Assembly: GCA_038380435.1 (NCBI GenBank)
Contig: JAWZYU010000013.1
Span: forward strand, 67,474,446-67,538,445
Direction: 5' to 3'
DNA length: 64,000 nucleotides
Source: Ryuthela nishihirai
Taxonomy: Eukaryota > Arthropoda > Arachnida > Araneae > Heptathelidae
Positions 9,493 through 20,850 of the stretch are shown piece after piece. Under the pieces are notes generated by a model. It was not told where the DNA came from, searched no databases, and saw only the letters and a list, made by a program, of their open reading frames with translations. Made by a program: the position numbers and the translations under genes. The first letter of the stretch is position 1. Each line of letters begins with the position of its first letter.

Positions 9493-12400
9493 CAAGCAGC
9501 CATGGGCTACGGAGGTCCAACCAGACCGTGCAATTTAGTTCTCCAAGCAAGTCTATCCTGAGCTACATCTACTGCATCTGGCCACTGCGCACCAATTCTA
9601 ACAAGGTACTGTTTGACATTGTCTGCCCACCGCATCCTAGGTCTCCCCTTCTTTCTGAGGCCTTTAGGCACACTGTTCATAACCCTATTCGCCAATCTAT
9701 AATTATTCATACGGGTAACATGGCCAAACCAGCGTAGTCTCTCTCTGCACAATATGCTGCTTAAAGGAGGTTGCAAACTCCTTTGCCTAACCTCATCATT
9801 AGTTACAAAGTTGAGCCACCTAATGCCCAAGATACTGCGTAAGCATCTGGAATCAAAAGCATCTAGTTTCCTGTTATCATGTTTACAAAGTGTCCAAGTT
9901 TCTCTACCATAACTAACCCTATAAAGAACCAAACTATTATACAGCCTAATTTTAGTCTTTAGGTGTATACACCTATTTCTCCACACTCTCCATAGATTCT
10001 TAAAAGTCCCGGCAGCAATCCCTATTCGTCTGTTAATCTCATGCCGCCCATCACCAGTATCTGTTACATAGCTCCCAAGATAATTAAACTGTGACACCTG
10101 CTCAAGACTGCAACCATTCAGATTAACTGAATCACAGCCTGCCTGACCAATTTTCATCACTTTAGTTTTCTCTCTGTTTATAACCAAACCTACTCTACTA
10201 CCAGTCTCATCAACAACTCGAATGAAAGAGTTCATCTCATCAACATCATTTGCCAAAAGGGCTAAATCATCAGCATAATCTAAATCAGAAATTTTCGTAT
10301 CTCCAGCCCATTTAAGTCCAAAATCTTTCCCTTGAAGTGAATTTCGCATAACATAATCAATAATCAAACTAAAGAGAAAAGGAGACAAAATGCACCCTTG
10401 TCGAACACCAGAAGTAATGCTAAACCAATTGCTACAAGCCTTACCAACTCTCACACACGACTCAGTGTTATTATAAAGAGCTTTCATAATGTTAACTAAC
10501 TTGTCTGGTATACCATATGATTTCACAATCAACTACAAATTATGACGATCAACAGAGTCGAAAGCCTTTTTGAAATCAACAAAGCTAGCAACCAAAGGTT
10601 TCTGAAACTCTAAACATTTCTCAAGAATCTGCCTAAGTGAAAATATCTGATCCACACATCCCCTACCACTTCTGAATCCACATTGCTCATCACGCAATTG
10701 ACTGTCAACCAGATTCTTAATTCTATTAAGCACAATCATGGAAAGAACGTTACCTGGAACAGAGAGTAGGCTAATACCCCTATAGTTATCACAAGAACTG
10801 CGATCACCTTTTTTGAAATTAGGGATAACAATAGCTCTGGTAAAATCCTTAGGAACCATGCCTTTATCATAAAGGATATTCAGAATTTCAGTCATCCAAG
10901 TGGTAACCGAAACATTTCCAGCTCTAAGCATTTCTGTAGTAATTTCACCTACCCCTGGGGATTTATGAAGTTCAAGTTTAGAAACAACCAAAATAACTTC
11001 AGATTGTGTTATAGGGCCAACATTAAAGCCACCAATGCATCTATCATCATTGCAAACAATGGGAATAGAACTAACCGCATTGTTTAGAATATCACTGAAA
11101 TGCTCAGCCCACCTAGCCATGACAGAATCCTCACCTATAACCTTACCTTGCTTATCCTTCAATCCCTGTATACCTGTCCGTTTTCTACCACACGAAACAT
11201 TAACTATCTGGTACAGCTCTCTGCTGTTGTGCTGTCTAACTGCTTCCTCGGCTTTGTCAGCCAAACCATCAAGCCAAAGATTCTTATCAGCAGCTAACTG
11301 ATCTTTTCCACGTTTATTAAGTTCTCTGTAATGCTTTCTATTAGTACTAGTAGGGTATTGATTAAGGACATTCCTGCAGTTCTTTCTTTCCGAAATAAGC
11401 TCAAGTGCCTTATCACTCATATAATTCTGTCTCTTCTGCTCCTTTTTTCCTAAAAGAGTACTGTTAGTGTCCAAAAAAGCCTGTTTAAAATGATCCCATT
11501 CTTCCTCATCTTCAGTAGTAACCATACCATGACTGTCATAATGACTAAGTAACCTATCATGGTAAGCTTTGGCTATAACTGGGTCTTTCAGAGCTTCAGT
11601 ATTAAAAACAAATTTTTTAACCCTAGCACAACACTTTTTAAGTTTAAGTTGCAAGACACTTTCAACAAGGTAATGGTCAGATCCAATTTCAGCTCCCCTA
11701 TATGACCTGGTGTTTCTAACAGAACTAGCCCATTTGCTGTTAATTAATATATAATCAATCATATTCCTATGCAGCCCATCAGGTGAAACCCATGTGTACT
11801 TATGTATGTCGCGGTGTTTGTAATATGTGTTAGTTATTCTGAAACCATTGAGTTTTCTTACCTGTAGGAGACGTTGCCCATTGCCATTGCAGCTACCAAT
11901 ACCAAAAGGGCCAATCACCCCTCCCCAAAGGTCAGAGTCAGTACCAACTTTGGCATTGAAGTCACCAAGAACAAGGGTAATATCTCCTTTCTTGACAGAA
12001 TTCAAAATATCCTGAAGTTGTTCATAAAACCTATCCTTCTCATCCTCATCATCATCCTCAGTGGGGGCATAACAGCAGATAACATTCAGGTCTTTAACGC
12101 TTGTCTGAAATTTTGCTGTAAGAAACCTTTTATTAATGTACTCATATCCTAGAAGAGCATCGCTAGCGTGTCTGCTGAGAAGCAGACCTACGCCTTTGTG
12201 ATGCTTAATGTCGTCCCTCCCTGAAAAGAGAAATTTAAGATTATTTTTAAGAATCTGACCTTTATCTGTCCATCTGGTCTCTTGCAAGCCGAGAATATCT
12301 AAATTATAATGGTGGAATTTTTGTGTGAAGACATCAAGAGAAAAACCTCTGTGCAGAGTCCTCACATTCCAACTACCTATGGAGAGAAAATGGTTAGTGG

Positions 12401-12981
12401 GATGTTTAAAGAAACTATGTTTATTGAGAGAGGGAATGCCGACAATATCAAACAGCCCCCTAATCGCAGACATGGGGCAAACACCCGTTCCCCCACCACT
12501 AAATTCTGAAGCTATCTACACTGGAAGACTTTCTGCAATGTAGAATTTGACGATGCCAACAGAAGCAAAGAGTTCAGGTGCCTGCGATGACCTCTGCTCA
12601 GGATTATCCACCAGCTGATAAACATATCCTGCGAATCTATTCACTTGGGGCTGTCAAGCCACAAACAAACAGAAAACACAGCGGAAGTTTTTCCCTCCAC
12701 AGAAGCCCACCAGTGCAGCAAAATCAGGATCCATAATCAAGCTCAGAGCCATATATCTGTCCAGTCCAGTGGGTTTATATGGTCAGCGCCAGGACCCTGT
12801 GTGGTTGACCACTCCTCAGCAGGGTAGAAAAAAAAGAAAAATAGCCATAGTTGTCCAGATCAATAGGCCACACTAATCTGGCAGCCCTCCCCTTCCGTTC
12901 ACTTCCACAAGAGTATCTCTTTTGAAAGGTACTAACGGTCTGCACCACGAGAAGGCGGGGTCGGACATTAGGTGCTAGGCC
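9491..12981 (-). mobile_element. Near-full-length RTE-like LINE, copy 1
   Basis: Whole element: 5' UTR of about 0.5 kb (12981-12474), one long ORF (12473-9507), a very short 3' UTR and the (GAT)n tail. The 5' end is set by comparison with copy 2 (41429-45109): both lose similarity just beyond GGTGCTAG. There is no upstream ORF1 or CCHC protein, which suits the RTE-like, single-ORF LINEs with an apurinic endonuclease. It is inserted in satellite DNA. Confidence 0.85.
9507..12473 (-). pseudogene. LINE endonuclease-reverse transcriptase, one nonsense codon
   Basis: A polyprotein of about 988 codons, broken only by TAG at 10530-10532, where copy 2 has Trp (TGG). The first part (12473-10533) has an APE-type endonuclease: GSWNVRTL, LGLQETRW (catalytic Glu), LVLGDFNAKVG (Asp and Asn) and GSDHYLV (Asp-His). 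The RT follows: YRGISLLSVPGNVL, QCGFRSGRGCVDQI, FVDFKKAFDSVDR, then after the stop GVRQGCILSPFLF and the catalytic DLDYADDLALLA. The C-terminal part has ETWTLCK, CLRSILGIRW and RWFGHV, typical of the LINE group annotated in arthropods as 'craniofacial development protein 2-like'. It nicks target DNA and copies its RNA there. A single G-to-A change inactivates it, so the copy is young. Confidence 0.9.
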
Positions 12982-13213
12982 TTTAAGATGAATATTACAA
13001 AGATATATTTATCCTAGAAGTTTCAAATTTTTGTGGTGCAATGTGAAAGTTTCAAAGTTTCCATGGACAATAATAAGTTGACCCCTTAGATCACAAGAGA
13101 GTGCGGGGTAAGAAAATGCAACTTTTTTATTTCAAGAGAAAAATTGAAAATTATTTTTATGTTCGAGTGGTATCGATGAACTTTTCCTACAAGTCTTCAA
13201 TAGATTAAGGGTA
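12982..13213 (+). repeat. Satellite unit, right part after the LINE
   Basis: TTTGTGGTGCAATGTGAAAG and AAGTTGACCCCTTAGA align to TTTTGTTGGTGAAATGTGA and GAGTTGACCCCTAAGA of the unit at 9037-9328. This continues the satellite unit that stops at 9407. Confidence 0.7.
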
Positions 13214-13497
13214 GACGGGATCGACTTTGGCTTAAATTTCGACAGGTGTTTTGGGCGCCAATTTCGTGATCTTTTTTCTTGACCGCGACGAAACAGATTG
13301 TACAAGGTTGTTCTTTGCTGCAAGGCGATGGTAAACTTCGTGATGACAGAAAATGGAGATGGTACTTTTTGTTTTAAGGAGTGGAATGATTTCACTGAAG
13401 TTATCGAGGTCCGTCGATGACATGTCATCTTCCTCTTCCAATTCGTCCACCTCGGCACTCTCGATAACTTGTTGTAAGTCTCCATTACAATACTAGC
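13214..13497 (-). other. Possible coding fragment, unrecognised
   Basis: A minus-strand frame open from about 13487 to 13230 begins with an acidic stretch (QQVIESAEVDELEEEDD), continues with SSTDLDNFSEIIPLLK and ends in a basic segment (SRSRKKITKLAPKTP). The alternating acidic and basic composition looks more like protein than the surrounding DNA, but there is no start codon with good context, no clear splice sites and no family I know. A second frame over the same interval is also open for 117 codons. It may be an exon, an old TE fragment or chance. Confidence 0.25.
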
Positions 13498-15105
13498 TCG
13501 TCTCCATTACTATTCTGTAATTCTCCGCCATGTCTTGAATCCGTCGCCGCCTACCTGATGAACAAAGTAACAATCGTCTTGAGTGTCACTCCCGTACCTA
13601 ATACTTTATGCAAAATTATAACGAAATCCCTTAGTAATAATAACTATGTGCTTAACTTGCAATTTTCAGAAATTTATTCCCAATTAATGTTTAGGAGTGT
13701 TGTCGTTCACATTTAAAAAATATTCCTCTACCATAAATGTCTGAAATACTTTTAAAACTTGATTTACTTTAAGCAAAGTAATACAACTGCATAGAGATCA
13801 GGACGTGAATAATGTTTTCCATAGATTGAGAAATGATGAAAGAATAAATTAATTTATCTAGCATTTTTCCACTTGACCTGTCTTGGTTATCTTATTCCGC
13901 AATTTGTGGCCTCCGGAGATTTGACTTTGTTTTCCTGAATGACAAACTTTGCATCACTCTCTCCTGCAATATTATTCTCCTTTAGAATTAATATTTTTAT
14001 TTTCGGCTGAGATAAGTAACATCAAAGTTTACAATTTATCCTTGTAATTAGCTTGAAGCAATTTTGAACGCATCAAACAAATACAAGAGTTTAAAATTAA
14101 ATTCCTATGTAACTAAATTCGAAGACTTTCATTATATTGTTTTGAAACTTATTTGCATCTAAAAGAAGCGCCTCGTTTCCGAAATCAGATCGTTAAATGA
14201 AACAGCGTTCAATGAGATCTCAGTACACTATACAGTATCCGAAGGAAAATTTTCCCATACATATACGATTGGTTAATTCTTAAAGAGAGTCTGAAAACAA
14301 ATGGCTGTTAAATTGGTACATTTACATATTTCTTTATTAAAAGATTTTGCAACTTATTATTTAATCACTTTCATATTTGTATTCAAAATCAAATGTCAAA
14401 TGGAATTTAATAAAATTCAAAAAAATATGTGACAAGTTACCGACCGGAAGTCTTTAGAAAATGATCTAACGTTGATTGCTTTATGCTTTTCTGTTTGTTT
14501 TTAGCAATTAAGTGTAAGACAATAAAGCATTTAAAACTCCCATGCTTTACACAACAAGATCTTTCGAAATCAGGATCGTTTTCACTCGAATTTTAAAATG
14601 CATCTTGTATTATCTTTATATTATTTTTTTGTGTCGTGCATTAAATTTGTGTCATGTTTAAGCAGTTGGTTCATTTTCTTTTTGTTTTAAATAACATTAA
14701 CGGATAATCTTATCAACTATTCTGATAACTGTTAACTCATAAAAATTGAATAAATTACTTTTCTTAAAAAAGGATTAATATATAATATTTTATATAAATA
14801 TATATAAAATAGGGTAACGTTTAACGTTTTTTGTCTGCTATCGTTATTTGTTATATGTGGATTTCATTGAATTATTATTATTGATTTCTGATGTTTTTCA
14901 AGAGGATTGTGATATAGATTAATCCCGATCCGAAATCGAAGTCAAATAATTCCGTTGTTAACAGCAGAAAATAGAAATAAAAAATCGATATGAATGGTGC
15001 TCTCCGGAGTTCAACGAATCTTGCGCCTCGTTTCAGAATTCTTTCCTTGATCTATCGGGAGCAGTCTCATCGTAGGATTTGCGTTATAATCAGCTGAAAA
15101 AGCTC
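13498..15105. other. Anonymous AT-rich DNA
   Basis: I see nothing coding, no repeat pair and no hairpin of note. TA-rich stretch at 14775-14812. Confidence 0.5.
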
Positions 15106-15415
15106 AAAACCATGAACATAAGAGGGAGGGGGTACGAAAGAGTCCGAGCTCCCACCCCCCCCCCAAAAAAAAAAAATCCTGTCGTCTTATTAGAAATATC
15201 AAACTCGTTTACATGCTTTGAAATTCAAAACAGTTATCTCTGTATAATTTTATTTTTGCCCCATATATTATGTCCGACACTCTAAAGTATATGAAAGAAA
15301 AACTAAAATCTTATTTCATGTAGAATATTATTTTAATTTTTCCGGTTCGGTGGAATACTTTACTACTTGGAAAACTCTACTGAAGTCTTAATCACGAAAC
15401 TAAATCCTGGAAAAT
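15106..15415 (+). repeat. Dispersed repeat X, copy 1
   Basis: Matches 48105-48385 in the same orientation over about 280 bp: shared phrases include GCTTTGAAAT, CAAAACAGTT, ATATTATTTTAATTTTTCC versus ATATCATTTTAATCTTTCC, and GTGGAATA. It contains a C11 then A12 run at 15157-15177. Element class unknown; no coding content. Confidence 0.65.
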
Positions 15416-16048
15416 AAGCAAACAGACGTACCCACAGTTCCCAGTCACAAATGCTCACGAGCAGCAAAATTTTGGTGATTTTATATTTGGCAAAAGAGTT
15501 TAAACGGAAAAAAATTATTTTGACTATTCATTAGCAAGTACCCTTTGATAAAAAAAAATACCTCTGAACGTGCTCTTAGTTTTTCATCAATAAAACTACC
15601 AGACATCTACACAATATATTGGCAAACCTGATCTTTAATTAGACTTGTTAAAAGTGAAATTGATTAATCACCTCTGTAAGCAATTTCTGAACAAATTTAT
15701 TTTTGAAAATATTTTTAGTTTGACTGGTGAATTATTAGTTAATCAATTAAATAAATGAACCCTAAAATTCTGAAAATATTTAGGTTCAGAAAGAAGTGAA
15801 ATATGACAAATATGGAGTTAATCAGCTTAGCTTTTGGGAAGGTCAATTAGAAGTTCTCTTAAATGTGTAGATCGAGCAAAAAAAGAAAACAGCCTCCAGA
15901 GCTGATTCGAACTCACCTAATTCTCTCTCAAGTCACATGAGATATAGAAAATACCCAAGCGAAATGCTTCGTTATAGTAGTTAAAGAAAATAGAGAAACA
16001 AAATAGTAAAAGCTACTCTTTTGAAAAAGACTTTTTTATCAGTTTAGG
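15416..16048. other. Anonymous AT-rich DNA
   Basis: No feature recognised. Confidence 0.5.
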
Positions 16049-16350
16049 ATTGTGTTGTTTTACCTCTCAACGGCACTTTTCTGCACAAAAGGAGCTAAAT
16101 GGCCAGTTCACAAGTACCCCAAGGTCTCAGAGAAGATTGGGGAAGGGTATACACTGGGCAAATGTTAGGAGACAGATGAGAGTCTCCCATCAAGGCCATC
16201 CAGCATGTTCTTTAACATGCATAGGGTATGGCTCTCCTACTTTGTGGAGCCCCAGCATAATGTCTCTTACGAAGAAAGATGGTTTTTCCCAGTCTAATGG
16301 TCTCCCCTCTCTCACCGAAGGATAGCAGATAAAATTCTCCAAGCAGGATC
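16049..16350 (-). mobile_element. tRNA-derived SINE, copy B (truncated)
   Basis: Tail and body of the SINE family (GTTGTTTTACCTCTCAACGG..., then GGTATGGCTCTCC). The tRNA-like head is missing, so on the minus strand it is 5'-truncated or decayed. Confidence 0.8.
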
Positions 16351-16990
16351 AGTTGGAATTGTTTAATTTAGGCTATTTCAACAGATCATAGTCGAAAGCT
16401 TTAAATATACATTTGCATTTGTACAGTATGTTTCCTATTAGTCAGACTACCGATTATTTTTTATATGCTTTTGGGAAAAGAAATATATTTTTTGTTGTGT
16501 TTTTGTATTTTTTTCATTTTCGTTGTCTGCCATTTCTCGAACGTATTTCTACGTTATTAAAAGCTGTTCATTTTAGGTTATATTGCTTAAAAAATTCTAA
16601 ACCGTATCTTCAATATATAGGGAATACTGTATTATTTCCTAACACTGAATGCCATAATATGATTAAACTTAGATTCAAAGCAACATCATTTTGCAGTTTA
16701 AACATTACTTTTTTGCATATTAATGTGGTGAGTAGGAGGTTTTCAGCTTAAATAGTACAAATACAGTAAATTCGTGAAATTCCGTACACCAGACTGTGAT
16801 TTGCAACTTCTTTTATACTTTATAGGTATACGACATGCATCTTCTTAGCTACAATATCAATCAACAATGCTTTAGAAGCACGAAAAAAGGGTTTATTATG
16901 TATTATTAAGATTACAATCAGGCACATAACTACTAAACAATTTTAGGAAAAGGGGACTGCAAGCAAAATTTGGGATGGTCACATTATTAA
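16351..16990. other. Anonymous AT-rich DNA
   Basis: Only chance-like open frames (for example 16413-16751, composition of AT-rich noise). Confidence 0.5.
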
Positions 16991-17437
16991 AGAAAATGAG
17001 ATGTTGTTGCTGTTGTTTTACCTCTGAGCGGCACTTTTTTGCACACAATGGGCTAAATGGCAGGTCACAAGGACCCCGAAAGCTCAGAGAAGGTTGGGGA
17101 AGGGGAGCCACTGGAACAGCTGTTAGGAGACAGATGGTAGCCTACCGTCAAGGCCACCCAGTGTGTTCTTTAACGTGCACAGGGTATGGTTCTCCCGTAC
17201 AAGGGGCCATGGCTTAATGTCAAATCCGACGGACGGAGGCTTTTCTAAGCCCATCGGTGTCCCCTACTGACCGTGGGCAGGGCGGGGAGTTTTGCGGAGA
17301 TAAATCTCAACGGTGACCCAGCTGGAACTCGAATCTGATAAAAGATTACGATCACGATCCTCACACGCTACCGACTGAGCAGATTACGATCCTGACACGC
17401 TACCGACTGAGCCACCCCTTCCCCAGAAAAGGAGATG
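16991..17437 (-). mobile_element. tRNA-derived SINE, copy C, with target duplication
   Basis: SINE at 17004-17424, flanked by AGAAAATGAGATG (16991-17003) and AGAAAAGGAGATG (17425-17437), a 13-bp target duplication with one change. Inside the tRNA-like head the segment ending CGCTACCGACTGAGC is duplicated in tandem (about 17346-17420). Confidence 0.85.
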
Positions 17438-17484
17438 GGTAAAAAGTTCGATATATAAGTTTAAAATATTTTATTTACCTCCGG

Positions 17485-17600
17485 GAAAGTACACCTATCC
17501 CTCGATTTACATGGTACTCAGTTTACATGGTCAAAAAATTCAACTGGTTTCGTTTTACATAGTGATAGACTCAATTTTACACGGTACAGATTGATTTTTT
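17485..17600 (+). mobile_element. pogo/Tigger-like terminal sequence (tentative)
   Basis: CCCTCGATTTACATGGTA followed by further TTTACAYGGT phrases. A reverse-complement relative, ACCGTGTAAACCGACGG, lies at 21286-21302. Repeated 'CTCGATTTACACGGT' ends remind me of pogo/Tigger-type elements. No transposase was found between, where other TEs now lie. Confidence 0.35.
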
Positions 17601-17942
17601 TTATCTACGTCGATATAATACATACACTGCTCGACTTAAAAAATGCCACAGGATGAAGTATTTGACAGAGCGCCATGTAAATAGGTGGGTTGTGCTGACA
17701 GTTGGGTTATGTAAATGAGTGTAGTAGCGAACCAAACACGTTATAGTTGAAGGAGATAACAGAACAAAACAGCTCGGCGTCGCTGAATTTGGTCGTCTTC
17801 ACCTGGGCGTTTAGACCACTGCATCGAAGTGATCTTGGTGGCGGAAGCACGTGTAAGTAATGAGAATGTTTGGGCGACATCATCGGGAATACTACCAATA
17901 CATGGAGACCTTTACCAGATGCTTCATCATAGGGTTACATAT

Positions 17943-18279
17943 GTCTAGTTCAGGCGTTTCCAACCTTTTGACTTCTCTGGGCCATATTGAGTGAAGATTT
18001 GACTTCCCTGGGCCACATTGAATGAAGATGAATTGTTTTGGGCCGCATATAAAATATATAATATATTTAATGTACATGAATAATAAAACTTCATTTATTT
18101 CTTATGCTTTTTATTATAAAATTAAAAATGGGCAACATAAAACTAGTGGGATATCAAAAACTCGCTGAAAATCACATAATCATGTTAAAAGCTTATGTCG
18201 CAAACACGTAAACTTTACGATTTTGTGGGCCGCATTACTAGCTGTCCAGGGCCGCGGGTTGGACACGCCTGGTCTAGTT
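17943..18279. mobile_element. hAT-type MITE with 8-bp target duplication
   Basis: The element 17951-18271 (321 bp) starts CAGGCGTTTCCAACC and ends with the near-complement of it, GGTTGGACACGCCTG. It is flanked on both sides by GTCTAGTT (17943-17950 and 18272-18279), an exact 8-bp duplication as made by hAT transposases. No transposase inside; a non-autonomous element. It lies beside a Tc1 pseudogene. Confidence 0.9.
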
Positions 18280-18359
18280 GGTCCCTGCATCACATCGCGG
18301 AGGAAACGTATTGGGATGCAACAATTGTCGGTCGAATTTAGCGACATTAGTTGGTGGAA

Positions 18360-19365
18360 GGTAACGTGCGTCACCGTTGTGGGACTGGTGCACGTAAGCG
18401 AACGTCCGAACGCCTCAATCGCCGCATTCGATGGCAAACCATAGCAGGCTCACGTTCCACAGCGGACATTCCATGTGGTGATTTTGTATGGCACACCAGG
18501 CAGCTATGGACATCCCTGTATCGACACAGATTGTGAATCGCAGATTGACTGAGGCATGTTTACACTCTCGCCAGCCATTGCAATGACTGCTACTCACCGC
18601 TGAATTTCAACTCTGAATTAGTACAAATGAAGTAGAAAATAATCTTACATTAAGGCTTAATATTACTGCTGAACGGAAATTTGAGATAAATATATAATGT
18701 CACTCACCGCAGCACATGGTCGCACAAGGTTGCAGTGGTGCCATATCAGATATGCATGGCAGGACGAATGGAACCATGTTGTATTCAGCGATGTCTCGCT
18801 TCTGTCTCAGTGCCGACGATCGCCGATTGAGAGTCTGGAGACGACGCGGTCACCGATCTCATCTTGCTGCCTTCAGTGAGTATCATATGGCTCCTCCTGA
18901 ACACGGTGTCATGGTTTGTGATGCTATCAGTTTCAACAGCTGTTCACCACTCATACTCATAATGCCTAGAATGACAGCACGATGACATGTCAATGAGTGC
19001 TGCAGCTCATTTTGTTGCCTGATTTCCATGGTATCGCTGATGCCCAGTTTCAACATAATGACAGCCCGTACACTGCCACCAACAGCAGACAGTGCCTACA
19101 AGGTGTCCAAGTGCTGCCTTGGCCTCCGTGATCCCCAGATTTCTCTCCAGTAGAAAACGTGTGGGATGTTATTGGCAGATGACTTCACACCACCCCACGA
19201 TTCCCTCGCAACGTCGATGAATTATGGACACAGGTCAGCGACTCATGGTCCGTGATACTTCAGCACACCATCTGAGGACTTTCCCACTCGAGGGACGGCG
19301 TGTTGTCGTTGGACTTTCCTGTTCAATGCCACGCTGTGTTACCAAATGTATAGCCCCGCATGGTG
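18360..19365 (+). pseudogene. Tc1-like transposase, dead
   Basis: Several frames together give a Tc1 (DD34E) transposase. From 18501 comes the DNA-binding part IVNRRLTEACLHSRQP; after a 101-bp insertion, LQWCHIRYAWQDEWNHV and VVFSDVS (first Asp kept, the usual Glu after it lost), RRLRVWRRRGHRSH, HGVMVCDAI, then further on the frame with PDFSPVENVWDVIG (third acidic residue Glu), and SMPRCVTKCIAPHGGS at the C-terminus. Such enzymes cut and paste at TA. Stops, frameshifts and the insertion make it inactive. Terminal inverted repeats were not found. Confidence 0.8.
18592..18710. mobile_element. 101-bp insertion with 9-bp target duplication
   Basis: ACTCACCGC at 18592-18600 and 18702-18710 flanks 101 bp that interrupt the Tc1 transposase between two adjacent conserved blocks. 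Part of the insert (AGAAAATAATCTTACATTAA...GAAATTTGAGATAAATAT) recurs at 21095-21165. The insert has no evident inverted ends. Class unknown. Confidence 0.75.
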
Positions 19366-19894
19366 GTTCATACGGCCTACTGACTCAGACAACATTATAC
19401 TGTCTCTTTGCCCATCGCATTCATGTAATCCCTCAGAAATTAAATCTCTTCTTTCTCACCTACTTGTCTACATGTGTGGTAAGTTTTGTCTCCTTTCGTC
19501 CATTCCTTCATAGTGTGGCATTTTCTATGTCGAGCAGTGTATTATGAAGTAGTAGTGATATAGAGTCTAGACAGATTATTAGACTGCCATCCCAAAGTCA
19601 AAATAACTAAATAATTTTAATTGATATAATTTATTTTCAAAAATAAATAGATAATAGTCAATTCCTATATGAATAAAATCGTCATATGTAAGAAGTTTAT
19701 TTATATTCTTTCGCTAAAATTATATTCTGGCCTTTGTACTGCAATCTGTGTCGCGACGTTTTAATGAAATGAAACCTCTTTTGAATCGGCAGCGAAATCT
19801 GACTTTTCTAGACTGATTATTTTTATTATTACAGAGAAGGCCGGAAAGTGCTATATCAGCACACTGATACCGGAAAGAAACAGTACATCAAAAT
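19366..19894. other. Anonymous sequence after the Tc1 remnant
   Basis: May include the Tc1 3' flank; no terminal repeat seen. No gene. Confidence 0.4.
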
Positions 19895-20081
19895 TTAAAA
19901 AAATTGAGAAATGTTGATATCATATCTATTCAATCTAAAAGTAAAAACATCAATTCTTGTAAGAGTGACAATCTCGCTGGTAACAGAGTTCCATACTCTT
20001 CCAACACGGCACGCAAAGGAATGGTACTTACAGTTCTCTCGAGCAGAAAAGGCACATCGATCACAAGAGAATGGCATCTTG
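19895..20081 (-). pseudogene. LINE C-terminal remnant (CR1/L2-like)
   Basis: The minus-strand frame gives FACRVGRVWNSVTSEIV then VFTFRLNRY. Reverse transcriptases of the CR1/L2/Jockey groups often end in 'R..R.WN.LP..VV...S...FK..L'. The Leu-Pro pair is altered here. It breaks at the SINE insertion at 20082. Short and diverged, so only family-level. Confidence 0.45.
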
Positions 20082-20485
20082 TTCTTCTGTTGGGTTGTGT
20101 TACCTCTGAGCGGCACTTTTTTTGCACACCATGGGCTAAATGGCCAGGTCACATGGACCCCGAAGGCTCAGAGAAGGTTGGGGGAAAGGATCCACTGGAA
20201 CAGCTGTTGGGAGACAGATGGTAGCCTCCCGTCAAGGCCATCCAGCGTGTTCTTTAACGTGCACAGGGTATGGCTCTCCCGCATACGGGGCCACGGCCTA
20301 ACGTCCCATCCGACGGACGGCGGCCTTTCCAAGCCCATCGGTGTCCCCTACTGACCGTGGGCAGGGCGGGGAATTTTGCAGAGATAAATCTCAAAGCTGA
20401 CCCAGCTGGGACTCGAACCTGGGAACTACAGATTACGAGCCTGGCACGCTACCGACTGAGCCACCCCCGCCCCATTCTTCTGTTG
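20082..20485 (-). mobile_element. tRNA-derived SINE, copy D (best preserved)
   Basis: SINE at 20093-20474 flanked by an exact 11-bp duplication, TTCTTCTGTTG (20082-20092 and 20475-20485). On the minus strand the head reads TGGCTCAGTCGGTAGCG (A box, 20447-20463) and GGTTCGAGTCC (B box, 20409-20419), the split RNA polymerase III promoter of a tRNA. A GC-rich body of about 300 bp follows and the element ends GAGGTAACACAACCC. Non-coding; it depends on a LINE for movement. Confidence 0.93.
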
Positions 20486-20629
20486 ATAAGGTTGAATATT
20501 GGAGTATCTGCGTTAGAGTAAGTTACTCCATGAATAAGTTTATAACATGTTTTATGTCAAACATTAGTTTTCTCCACTCCAAGGAATGCAAGTGTTGTGA
20601 AAACCGTGTATTATCTCATTTTTAGCAGC
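20486..20629. other. Anonymous sequence
   Basis: No feature recognised between the SINE and the AT-rich repeat. Confidence 0.4.
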
Positions 20630-20800
20630 AAATTAAATATATGCTGCTAAAAATATATATGTAATATGAATATATTAAAATATATATACTAAAAATATAT
20701 ATGTAATATGAATATATGCTGCTAAAAATATATATGTATATGTAATAGCTGCTAAAAATATATATACATATATACATATAATATAAATATATATGTATAT
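20630..20800. repeat. AT-rich cryptic repeat
   Basis: Repeats of GCTGCTAAAAATATATATGT and (TA)n tracts with internal duplications at about 20643, 20717 and 20749. Source of Tyr/Ile-rich spurious frames. Confidence 0.8.
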
Positions 20801-20802
20801 AT

Positions 20803-20850
20803 GATATATGTAAGTAGATCGTTTCATAAAACGATCTACTTACATATATC
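20803..20850. repeat. Perfect 22-bp inverted repeat, 4-nt loop
   Basis: Arms 20803-20824 and 20829-20850 around CATA. The arm contains GTAAGTAGATCG, so it is not just TA slippage. Confidence 0.9.

Noticed and set aside
9353..9550. Poly-aspartate open frame
   Set aside because: Translation of the (TCA)n LINE tail on the minus strand.
11035..12543. Plus-strand frames across the LINE
   Set aside because: Antisense shadows of the endonuclease-RT frame.
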